This document shows, in pieces, positions 15,772 to 22,528 of a DNA stretch of 64,000 nt (the first letter of the stretch is position 1; every line of letters begins with the position of its first letter). Position numbers and translations under genes: made by a program. Location: NCBI GenBank assembly GCA_947649495.1, contig CANSRU010000004.1, positions 62,001 through 126,000 on the forward strand. The letters run 5' to 3'. This stretch comes from an uncultured Porphyromonadaceae bacterium. GTDB taxonomy: Bacteria; Bacteroidota; Bacteroidia; Bacteroidales; Muribaculaceae. The notes beneath the pieces were generated by a model. That model searched no databases, had not been told where the DNA came from, and saw nothing but the letters and a program-made list of their open reading frames with translations.

Positions 15772-16902
15772 TTACAGGCGCCGTGTCACATTTTCCACCA
15801 TCTGTGGCTTCCATGTGGCAAAGTCACCGGCCAATATGTGCTTGCGGGCCTCGCCCACGAGCCATAGGTAGAACGCGAGGTTGTGTATCGAGGCTATCTG
15901 CATGGCCAGCAACTCCTGGCTTATGAACAGATGGCGCAGGTAGGCCTTGGAGTATGCTCGGTCCACATAGCTCGGTCCGTCCTCCTGAATGGGCGAGAAG
16001 TCGTCGGCCCACTTCTTGTTGCGCATGTTCATCACACCGTGGGCTGTGAACAGCATGCCGTTGCGGCCGTTGCGGGTGGGCATCACGCAGTCCATCATGT
16101 CCACGCCGCGGTCTATCGCCTCGAGTATGTTGGCCGGAGTTCCCACGCCCATAAGATAGCGGGGCTTGTCGGTCGGAAGTATCTCGTTGACCACCTCTAT
16201 CATCTCGTACATCACTTCGGTGGGTTCGCCCACGGCAAGTCCGCCTATGGCGTTTCCGTCGGCTCCGAAGTCGCTCACGAATTTTGCCGATTCACGGCGC
16301 AGGTCGGGGTATTTCACCCCTTGGACTATCGGAAAATAGGCCTGCGAGTAGCCGTAGAGCCCTTCGGTATCCTTGTATCGTTTCCATCCGCGCTCAAGCC
16401 ACCGATGGGTGAGACCGAGCGATTTTTTCGCGTAGGAATAATCCGACATTCCGGGTGGGCATTCATCGAGTGCCATCATTATGTCGGCACCTATGGCACG
16501 CTCTATGTCCACCACGCCTTCGGGGGTGAACAGGTGCTTTGAGCCGTCGATATGCGACCGGAAATGTGCGCCCTCTTCGGTGAGTTTGCGTCTGTCGGAA
16601 AGCGAGAATACCTGAAATCCACCGCTGTCGGTGAGTATCGGTCGGTCCCATCCGTTGAATTTGTGCAGACCTCCGGCCTGCCGTATAATCTCCGTACCCG
16701 GACGCAGATACAGATGGTAGGTGTTACCGAGTATTATTTGTGCTTTTATGTCATCGCGGAGCTCGTGCTGGTGCACACCTTTCACACTGCCGAGGGTACC
16801 CACCGGCATGAATATCGGGGTGAGTATCTTGCCGTGGTCGGTGGTTATCTCGCCGGCGCGTGCGTTGCTGCCTTGAGCTGTGGCTTGTAGTTTAAAATCC
16901 AT
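15772..16902 (-). CDS. tgt: Queuine/preQ1 tRNA-ribosyltransferase with altered zinc site
   Basis: The 376-residue enzyme exchanges guanine-34 of GUN-anticodon tRNAs for preQ1. The start is MDFKLQATAQ at 16902; an in-frame ATG nine codons earlier lies inside a palindrome and upstream of the -7 box. The TIM-barrel motifs are intact: DSGGFQVFSL, MALDECPP, GGLAVGEP and the nucleophile region MDCVMPTRNGRNGMLFT. The C-terminal zinc motif of E. coli Tgt (CxCxxC...H) is replaced by GPSYVD, although YSKAYLRHLF and SIHNLAFY around it are kept. The enzyme therefore probably lacks the usual zinc site. queD and queE lie 24 kb away in this window. It is cotranscribed with the LptF/G permease. Confidence 0.9.
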   Translation of the reverse strand: MDFKLQATAQGSNARAGEITTDHGKILTPIFMPVGTLGSVKGVHQHELRDDIKAQIILGNTYHLYLRPGTEIIRQAGGLHKFNGWDRPILTDSGGFQVFSLSDRRKLTEEGAHFRSHIDGSKHLFTPEGVVDIERAIGADIMMALDECPPGMSDYSYAKKSLGLTHRWLERGWKRYKDTEGLYGYSQAYFPIVQGVKYPDLRRESAKFVSDFGADGNAIGGLAVGEPTEVMYEMIEVVNEILPTDKPRYLMGVGTPANILEAIDRGVDMMDCVMPTRNGRNGMLFTAHGVMNMRNKKWADDFSPIQEDGPSYVDRAYSKAYLRHLFISQELLAMQIASIHNLAFYLWLVGEARKHILAGDFATWKPQMVENVTRRL

Positions 16903-16906
16903 GACA

Positions 16907-16937
16907 CAAAGATAGCTAATCTTGGCCAATTGGCCAA
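16907..16937 (-). promoter_or_regulatory. Promoter of tgt, overlapping a palindrome
   Basis: Read on the minus strand, TTG (complement of 16935-16937), a 20-base spacer and TATCTTTG (complement of 16907-16914) match the consensus. Only four bases separate the box from the tgt ATG, so the transcript is predicted to be leaderless or nearly so. Confidence 0.65.
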
Positions 16938-16948
16938 GATTAGCTATC
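16911..16948. terminator. 38-bp perfect palindrome, likely terminator of the galM/nucleotidyltransferase unit
   Basis: Two perfect 19-base arms (16911-16929 and 16930-16948) with core TTGGCCAA meet without a loop. It lies 24 bases beyond the stop of the nucleotidyltransferase gene and runs into the tgt promoter. In RNA it would form a long hairpin. Confidence 0.65.
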
Positions 16949-16972
16949 GTGCGGTAATGTTTTCAGTATGGT

Positions 16973-17878
16973 TTAAAACAGTTTCTCAGGGTAAGTGCCG
17001 TCGGCATGCAGCTGGGCGAATTTCTCCACCACGCCGGGACGGTCGGCGGCGTATGTCACGCCAAACCATTTTGAGTCTGTGTCAAGCACTTTTACGGTCG
17101 CTTCACCGTTTTTAATGAGGGCATCTATACATAGAGGGATGAAGAATTCCGATTTCGGGGTGTTGATGTCTTTGTCGAGAAACTTCTTGAATTCGCGCTC
17201 GCTGTAGTCGAAATAGTCGGGGGTGAAGCCCCAAAGATTCATTGACACCGGAGTTTCGGGGGCCAGTGTCTGTACCTGACCGTTTTCGTCGGTGAACACT
17301 ATGTTGTGGTCGCTATCGTAGCTTATGGCTGTACGCTCCACCACACCTGTGAGCAGTCCCTCAGGCGATGTCGAGCATACGCCGCGGGCCACAGAGCCGT
17401 TTTCGGTCATGGTGTTGCCAACACGGAATCCCACCATGCAGTAGTCGCCTTTGCCTTGGCGCGGACGCTCAAGTTCACGAGCTATAACCTCAAAGGCGTT
17501 GCGGCCGTAGAAGTCGTCGGCATTTATCACTGCAAACGGTTCTTTGATTGCATCCTTGCCCATGAGCACGGCGTGGTTTGTACCCCACGGTTTGGTGCGG
17601 TCGGCAGGGCAGGTGTAGCCTTCAGGCAGGGCATCGATGGATTGGAACACCACCTCTACCGGCACATGGCCTTCATATTTTGAAAGTATTTTCTCGCGGA
17701 AGTCCTGCTCGAAATCTTTGCGTATCACGAAAACAATCTTGCCGAATCCGGCTTTGACGGCATCGTAAATCGAATAGTCCATGATGGTTTCTCCATGCGG
17801 GCCGAGACCGTCAAGCTGTTTCAGGCCGCCGTAGCGGCTGCCCATTCCGGCAGCGAGTACGAAAAGTGTAGGTTTCAT
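16973..17878 (-). CDS. Sugar-phosphate nucleotidyltransferase
   Basis: The 301-residue protein has a Rossmann-like nucleotidyltransferase fold with the N-terminal LAAGMGSRYGGLKQ signature (residues 8-21), INADDFYG (about 119-126; metal-binding Asp) and NLWGF (about 213). Such enzymes couple a sugar-1-phosphate to an NTP. The exact sugar is not readable; UDP- or dTDP-glucose-type or a related hexose-1-P enzyme is possible. It lies 9 bases after galM on the same strand, which favours a role in hexose metabolism. The E. coli GalU and RmlA signatures are not closely matched. Confidence 0.72.
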   Translation of the reverse strand: MKPTLFVLAAGMGSRYGGLKQLDGLGPHGETIMDYSIYDAVKAGFGKIVFVIRKDFEQDFREKILSKYEGHVPVEVVFQSIDALPEGYTCPADRTKPWGTNHAVLMGKDAIKEPFAVINADDFYGRNAFEVIARELERPRQGKGDYCMVGFRVGNTMTENGSVARGVCSTSPEGLLTGVVERTAISYDSDHNIVFTDENGQVQTLAPETPVSMNLWGFTPDYFDYSEREFKKFLDKDINTPKSEFFIPLCIDALIKNGEATVKVLDTDSKWFGVTYAADRPGVVEKFAQLHADGTYPEKLF

Positions 17879-17887
17879 AAGTGTCTG

Positions 17888-18931
17888 TTATTTTGTCTTG
17901 AATTGGAATACAATTGTTTGGTTGTAGACTTCGCCGGGCCACAGTTGGGTGGTGGGGAAGTCGGCATGGTTAGGCGAGTCGGGCATCGACTGGCATTCGA
18001 TGGCCACGCCGTCGTAGTCGTCGTAGCTGCGTCCGCATTTGTTGGCCGGCGAGCCGGCGAGCCAGTTGCCGGTGTAGACTTGTGCGGCCGGCTGAGTGGT
18101 GAGCACTTCAAGCACACGGCCTGAGCTCGGAGCCTCGAGTGTGGCCACATGCTGCAATTTGCCCTTAGTGTAGTTGTCCACAACCCAGCAGTTGTCGTAG
18201 CCTTTTCCGTAGTTCAGGGCAGGGAAGTCGGTCTTGATGTCGCGTCCTATCTCTTTGGCGGTGGTGAAATCCATCGGGGTTCCGGCCACAGGTGCCATTT
18301 CGCCGGTCGGAATCAGAGTGTCGTCGGTCGGCAGATAGCGCGATGCGTTTATCCACAGTTTGTGATTGAATACCGAACCTGAGTTGTGTCCTTCGAGATT
18401 CCAGTAGCAGTGGTTGGTCAGATTCACCACTGTCGGGGCGTCAGTCTCGGCTTTCAGATCAAGTGTCAACCTGCAATCGTCGCTCCATGTGTAGATGGCT
18501 GTGGCTTTGAGTGTGCCGGGGTAATTTTCCTCACCGTCGGCGCTGGTGTATGTGAACACCACCGAGTCTTCTTCCACGGCTGAGTCCCATATCCGGTTCT
18601 GAAATCCTTCCGGTCCGCCGTGCAGAGCGTTAGGTCCATTGTTTATGGCGAGTTGATAATCTTTACCGTCCACTCTCAGATGTCCGCGGGCTATGCGGTT
18701 GGCATAGCGTCCGGGTACTTTGCCTGCACAAGGTCCGTCGTAGAAATAGTCAGCTGCATCGGCATATCCGAGAGCCACATCGTCGAGTTTTCCGCTATGG
18801 TCGGGAACGGTAACGCCGACAATCCCGGCGCCAAGGCTCGACAACACGACGTTTGCGCCCGATGCGTTTGTGAGAGTATAAAGTGTTATGTCGCCTTTGG
18901 GCGATGTTACGGTGCTTTTTTCGATAATCAT
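17888..18931 (-). CDS. galM: Aldose 1-epimerase (mutarotase)
   Basis: The 347-residue protein interconverts alpha and beta anomers of glucose/galactose, feeding the Leloir pathway. GalM features present are GPCAGKVPGRYANRIARG, NNGPNALHGGPEGFQ (catalytic His region), LTNHCYWNLEGH (second His) and VAIECQSMPDSPNH near the C-terminus (general base Glu). The protein is cytoplasmic; there is no signal peptide. It is the first gene of a two-gene unit with the nucleotidyltransferase. The 100 bases upstream contain no exact TAnnTTTG box. Confidence 0.92.
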   Translation of the reverse strand: MIIEKSTVTSPKGDITLYTLTNASGANVVLSSLGAGIVGVTVPDHSGKLDDVALGYADAADYFYDGPCAGKVPGRYANRIARGHLRVDGKDYQLAINNGPNALHGGPEGFQNRIWDSAVEEDSVVFTYTSADGEENYPGTLKATAIYTWSDDCRLTLDLKAETDAPTVVNLTNHCYWNLEGHNSGSVFNHKLWINASRYLPTDDTLIPTGEMAPVAGTPMDFTTAKEIGRDIKTDFPALNYGKGYDNCWVVDNYTKGKLQHVATLEAPSSGRVLEVLTTQPAAQVYTGNWLAGSPANKCGRSYDDYDGVAIECQSMPDSPNHADFPTTQLWPGEVYNQTIVFQFKTK

Positions 18932-19034
18932 CTTCTTAAGGTACTAAATTTACAGTATGGGTTTATTTTATAGGCAAACTTACGGAAAAATATCTGAAAT
19001 TCCGGTGTCGCGCACGAAAATATGGTGCATGAAG

Positions 19035-19976
19035 CTAAGAAATATCGGAAATTGCTTTGCTATATGACTGCAGTCCGGTAGCTTTATGTATCGCTTTCCA
19101 TCGTTTCCGGCCTATTGCCGGTTCAAGATACTCCCAGAACGGTTTGATTTTCGACAGAATCTGTGTGTCGCCACATAGGGTTTCGCAGTAGTGGCCGAAT
19201 ATCAGCCGGTGCATCTTCATCACGGCGTCCAGCTTTTCACTGTCAGTCCATTGGCCCCCTTCGTGCCATTCTGCGAATAGCGACGGCCGGCCCAGCAATC
19301 CACGTCCGGCCATCACTCCGCGCAAGGTGGGATAGGCCGAGAGCAGGCGGTCTATGTCTGCGGGCGACGATATATCGCCGTTGAACACCACCGGATGGCA
19401 GGATGCTTCAAGCATATCGGTAAATATATCCATCAGTACCTCCCCGCCATATTGTTGACGGGCGGTGCGCGGATGGATGGTGAGATGCGACAGCCGCATG
19501 CCGTTGATTATTGGCATGGTGGTGCGCCATTCGTCGGGCGATGCAAGGCCCGGGCGCATTTTTACTGAAAACTGTATGCCGGATGTCGTGTTGATAATTT
19601 CGGCAACCTCTTCCATTACCTTGCAGTTGGCTACCATTGCTGCTCCTCGGCCCCGCTTGCATTGTGGTGGAAACGGACATCCGAGGTTCAGGTCCACAGC
19701 CATGTGTCCGGCTTCGGTGGCCGCATTGAGCAGTAACCTGAATTCTTCGGCATCGCGGAATATTATCTGTGGTGTGAGCTTGTGGTTGGAGTTGAGCGGT
19801 GATAACGCATCGCGCATGTCGCGCATCCGCGCATCTCCTTTCTCCACACGCATGAATGGAGAGAAATACTCCACATATTCTCCGCAGCCATACACCTCGG
19901 CATGGGCATTGCGCCACACCGCTTCGGTGTATCCCTGCATCGGGGCGGCCATCAATATCGTTGTCGATTCAGTCAT
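19035..19976 (-). CDS. tRNA-dihydrouridine synthase
   Basis: The 313-residue flavoenzyme reduces uridines in the tRNA D-loop. It has the TIM-barrel signatures MAAPMQGYTE (FMN binding, about 9-18), NLGCPFPPQCKRGRGAA with the catalytic Cys, HPRTARQQYGG, VFNGDI and GVMAGRGLLGRPSLF (phosphate loop). Which Dus class it belongs to cannot be settled by eye. I chose the ATG at 19976 (MTESTTILMAAPMQ), which overlaps the upstream Fur-family gene by 8 bases; an in-frame ATG at 19991 would overlap by 23. The overlap implies translational coupling with the regulator, an unusual pairing. Confidence 0.88.
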   Translation of the reverse strand: MTESTTILMAAPMQGYTEAVWRNAHAEVYGCGEYVEYFSPFMRVEKGDARMRDMRDALSPLNSNHKLTPQIIFRDAEEFRLLLNAATEAGHMAVDLNLGCPFPPQCKRGRGAAMVANCKVMEEVAEIINTTSGIQFSVKMRPGLASPDEWRTTMPIINGMRLSHLTIHPRTARQQYGGEVLMDIFTDMLEASCHPVVFNGDISSPADIDRLLSAYPTLRGVMAGRGLLGRPSLFAEWHEGGQWTDSEKLDAVMKMHRLIFGHYCETLCGDTQILSKIKPFWEYLEPAIGRKRWKAIHKATGLQSYSKAISDIS

Positions 19977-20400
19977 TCCGGTGCTTTGCATTGCAGTCAG
20001 GACATTGACCCTTGAGCATGTAGTTGGCGGAATTCATTGAAAATCCGGCAGGAAGACACACTTCGGGAATGGATATGTTGTCGAAGCAATAGACCTTCTG
20101 GCAATTCTCGCAATAAAAATGCACATGCATGTCGTCAATGGAATGCGTGTCCTTGCCGTGGCATAGTTCATATTTGGCAATACCGCGGCCATCCTCCATT
20201 GCGTGGATCACATGGTGGCTCATAAGCACAGTCAGTACTCTGAATATACTTGATTTGTCCATGGTGCCTATCATAGATTCGAGTTCGCTTAGGCTAAGCG
20301 GAACATCGCTTCCGGCCATCTCTTTCAGCACAAGCATGCGGTTGGCCGTCGCCTTTACACCATGCCTCTCAAGTATATCATCAAGTTCCCTTATGTCCAT
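19969..20400 (-). CDS. Fur-family transcriptional repressor
   Basis: The 143-residue protein starts at MDIRELDDIL (20400). Longer in-frame extension upstream crosses the promoter and is not used. It has the Fur winged-helix (HGVKATANRMLVLKEM, about 11-26; LSELESMIGTMDKSSIFRVLTVL, about 35-57), a His-containing regulatory segment (HSIDDMHVHFYC) and two CxxC pairs (CENC and CPDC) that would hold the structural zinc. Family members sense Fe2+, Zn2+, Mn2+ or peroxide. Which metal applies here is not decidable, and no metal transporter lies nearby. A near-perfect inverted repeat in its own promoter suggests autoregulation. Confidence 0.88.
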   Translation of the reverse strand: MDIRELDDILERHGVKATANRMLVLKEMAGSDVPLSLSELESMIGTMDKSSIFRVLTVLMSHHVIHAMEDGRGIAKYELCHGKDTHSIDDMHVHFYCENCQKVYCFDNISIPEVCLPAGFSMNSANYMLKGQCPDCNAKHRND

Positions 20401-20405
20401 TCTTT

Positions 20406-20422
20406 TTTGCTTTGAAAGCAAA
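20406..20422. promoter_or_regulatory. Inverted repeat in the Fur-family gene leader, candidate operator
   Basis: TTTGCTTT-G-AAAGCAAA is a perfect 8-8 inverted repeat that overlaps the -7 box (CAAAGTTA at 20419-20426 on the plus strand). Its position is that of an autorepressor site. The binding protein is inferred. Confidence 0.45.
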
Positions 20423-20449
20423 GTTATGGTAAAATATGAAAATCGACAA
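20419..20449 (-). promoter_or_regulatory. Promoter of the Fur-family/dus unit
   Basis: On the minus strand: TTG (complement of 20447-20449), 20-base spacer, TAACTTTG (complement of 20419-20426). The start codon lies 18 bases downstream. Confidence 0.7.
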
Positions 20450-20530
20450 ATGTCAGCATCCTTAGGCTTAATCGCGGATGATGATTTGTGGCTTTGTGGT
20501 GTCAAAGTGTAAATAATTTGCTAATTTTAT

Positions 20531-20560
20531 TTGCAAATTGATATTATAATCGTAGATTTG
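20531..20560 (+). promoter_or_regulatory. Promoter of the surface lipoprotein gene
   Basis: TTG (20531-20533), 19-base spacer, TAGATTTG (20553-20560). The ATG is 31 bases downstream, in a gene divergent from the Fur-family regulator. Confidence 0.7.
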
Positions 20561-20591
20561 CGAGCAAATTATTTATTAAAAATCAAGAGTA

Positions 20592-21842
20592 ATGAAAAAA
20601 GTAAAGGTTTTGAATCTCCTCCTTGGCGCTGTGGTGGCATTGTCGCCCATTGTATACACATCGTGTTCTGACGATGATACTCCGCCGCCACCTCCGGGTC
20701 CGGTAGATGTGGTTATTCCTGACGATGCGGTGGATCTGTCAGCGGAGGAGACAGCCAATTGTTATATAGTGGCTCCCGGCCGGACAGCGGCATTCAAGGC
20801 GGTGTACAAAGGAAATTCGTTGACTGAGACCATTGGAGATGTGGCTGATGCCGTTCTGCTGTGGCAGGATGCCCCTGGATTGCTTGCCGAAGTGGGATAC
20901 TCATCAACTGAACAGAAAATCCTGGTGGTGGCTGGTGATAAATCGGGCAACGCTGTGGTAGCAGCCAAGGATGCTTCAGGCAAAGTGTTGTGGAGCTGGC
21001 ATATATGGGTGACTGATTTTGACCCTGATGCCACAGCGTATACCACAACTCCCAATGCATCAGGCACAACTTGGACTTTTATGGACAGGAACATAGGTGC
21101 GGTGTCCGTTGACCGGGCAGGCAACGGTTCGCATGGCCTGATTTACCAATGGGGACGTAAAGACCCGTTCCCGTCGCCGGTTGCGCGCACTCTTCTCGAC
21201 GAAAATTATAATTATGTGGATGGGAAGGATGGAGAAGCCACACTTTATGATATTGATGGTAATACACTTCCTAAAATAGGGTCTCTCGCCGAATATCATG
21301 GTTCGCTTGATGCCTCAATAGCTAACCCGATGGTATTTTACGCGCAGACATATACATTCACCGGTGAATATGATGAATATGGAGAGGAAATAGTGCTCAA
21401 CGATCCTCTTACCGGAGACTGGACCGATGAATCCAACGATGATTTCTGGGGTGGTGAATCGATGAAGAAAAGCATCTACGATCCATGTCCTCCCGGATGG
21501 AAGGTGCCTGTGTGCGATGCCGACGGAAACACCCCCTATGCATGGCTTGTCTATGCCAACATGACCTGGGATGCTGTGAACAATGGCGCTGAACAGAATG
21601 GACAGTGGTTCCCGGCTACCGGTACTCGCGTATATGCCTCCGGCGGATGCGACTTCGCCGAGAATGGCAATCCTTATGGCGGCCTGTGGATAGGAACCAA
21701 GGGGAAAACTGCAGCAGACCTGACAGCATATCCCACGCTCTATGGGCAATATATGTTCATTATAAATGGCAAGCGTACATTCAAGGTCAATAAGGACAAG
21801 CGCTCGCAAGGCATGTCTCTACGTGCAGTCAAAGACATTTGA
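20592..21842 (+). CDS. Bacteroidetes surface lipoprotein, fimbrial-tip/FISUMP-like
   Basis: The 416-residue protein has a lipoprotein signal (lipobox YTSC, Cys about 25) and a Pro-rich spacer (DDDTPPPPPGPVDV). It then carries segments common in Bacteroidales surface and fimbria-associated proteins: ETANCYIVAPG, ILVVAGDKSGNAVVAAKD, WSWHIWVTD, WTFMDRNIGA, GLIYQWGRKDPFP, IYDPCPPGWKVPV and the closing KRSQGMSLRAVKD. The last part resembles the FISUMP (Fibrobacter succinogenes major paralogous) domain. A role as an adhesin or fimbrial accessory protein is plausible, but no fimbrial genes flank it. It is monocistronic, with its own promoter and terminator. Confidence 0.75.
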   Translation: MKKVKVLNLLLGAVVALSPIVYTSCSDDDTPPPPPGPVDVVIPDDAVDLSAEETANCYIVAPGRTAAFKAVYKGNSLTETIGDVADAVLLWQDAPGLLAEVGYSSTEQKILVVAGDKSGNAVVAAKDASGKVLWSWHIWVTDFDPDATAYTTTPNASGTTWTFMDRNIGAVSVDRAGNGSHGLIYQWGRKDPFPSPVARTLLDENYNYVDGKDGEATLYDIDGNTLPKIGSLAEYHGSLDASIANPMVFYAQTYTFTGEYDEYGEEIVLNDPLTGDWTDESNDDFWGGESMKKSIYDPCPPGWKVPVCDADGNTPYAWLVYANMTWDAVNNGAEQNGQWFPATGTRVYASGGCDFAENGNPYGGLWIGTKGKTAADLTAYPTLYGQYMFIINGKRTFKVNKDKRSQGMSLRAVKDI

Positions 21843-21856
21843 TTTTTCCGCTATAA

Positions 21857-21898
21857 TACAAGTGGCGCCATTCCGTAACGGGGATGGCGCCACTTGTA
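21857..21898 (+). terminator. Intrinsic terminator
   Basis: A 15-bp perfect stem (TACAAGTGGCGCCAT and complement, arms 21857-21871 and 21884-21898) closes the lipoprotein gene. Confidence 0.8.
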
Positions 21899-21930
21899 TA
21901 TATGTATGGGTATATTTCTGAATTATTTTG

Positions 21931-21938
21931 TACATTTG
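21931..21938 (+). promoter_or_regulatory. -7 box immediately before the NUDIX gene
   Basis: TACATTTG matches the consensus and is five bases from the ATG at 21944, predicting a leaderless or near-leaderless transcript. No exact TTG is seen at the usual upstream distance. Confidence 0.55.
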
Positions 21939-21943
21939 CGTGT

Positions 21944-22528
21944 ATGAAGATAACTGAAGAAGAAAACGAACGGCAGTGGAAAATTCTGTCGAGCGAATAT
22001 CTGATACGACGTCCGTGGCTCACAGCCCGCAAGGATGTGTTGCAGTTCCCTGACGGACGCATAAATCCTGAGTTTTATGTGCTGGAATATCCTTCGTGGG
22101 TCAATGTGATAGCCATTACCTCCGACGGTCGTTTTGTGCTTGTGCGTCAGTACCGGCATGGCCTGGGGCGCATGAGCACCGAACTGTGTGCCGGAGTGGT
22201 GGAGGAGGGTGAGGCTCCAGAAGCCGCTGCCCGCCGCGAGCTTTCGGAGGAGACCGGTTATACCGGTGGCCGTTGGACATTGCAGTGTGTGATCAGTGGC
22301 AACCCGTCTACCACAAACAACCTTACATATTGCTATCTTGCCGAGGGGGTGGAGCTTACCTGCTCACAGCATCTCGATGCCACGGAGTCAATATCGGTTC
22401 TTACCCTGACACGCAGTGAACTGCTTGAGCTGATGATGAGCGATGATATGAAACAGTCGCTTATGCTCGCTCCGCTGTGGCGTTATTTCTATCTCACTGA
22501 AAAAGGATTGTCAACTGAATTGCGCTGA
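21944..22528 (+). CDS. NUDIX hydrolase, ADP-ribose pyrophosphatase type
   Basis: The 194-residue protein contains a complete Nudix box (GVVEEGE, seven residues, RELSEETGY). Members hydrolyse nucleoside diphosphates linked to another moiety. The EYPSWVNVIAITSDGRFVLVRQYRHG segment before the box and the acidic E-L-C-A-G-V-V strand resemble ADP-ribose/NDP-sugar pyrophosphatases, but the substrate is uncertain. I placed the start at ATG 21944 (MKITEEENERQW), after the -7 box; the longer frame from 21884 would begin inside the preceding terminator. Its stop codon shares a base with the priA start, so the two are coupled. Confidence 0.86.
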   Translation: MKITEEENERQWKILSSEYLIRRPWLTARKDVLQFPDGRINPEFYVLEYPSWVNVIAITSDGRFVLVRQYRHGLGRMSTELCAGVVEEGEAPEAAARRELSEETGYTGGRWTLQCVISGNPSTTNNLTYCYLAEGVELTCSQHLDATESISVLTLTRSELLELMMSDDMKQSLMLAPLWRYFYLTEKGLSTELR

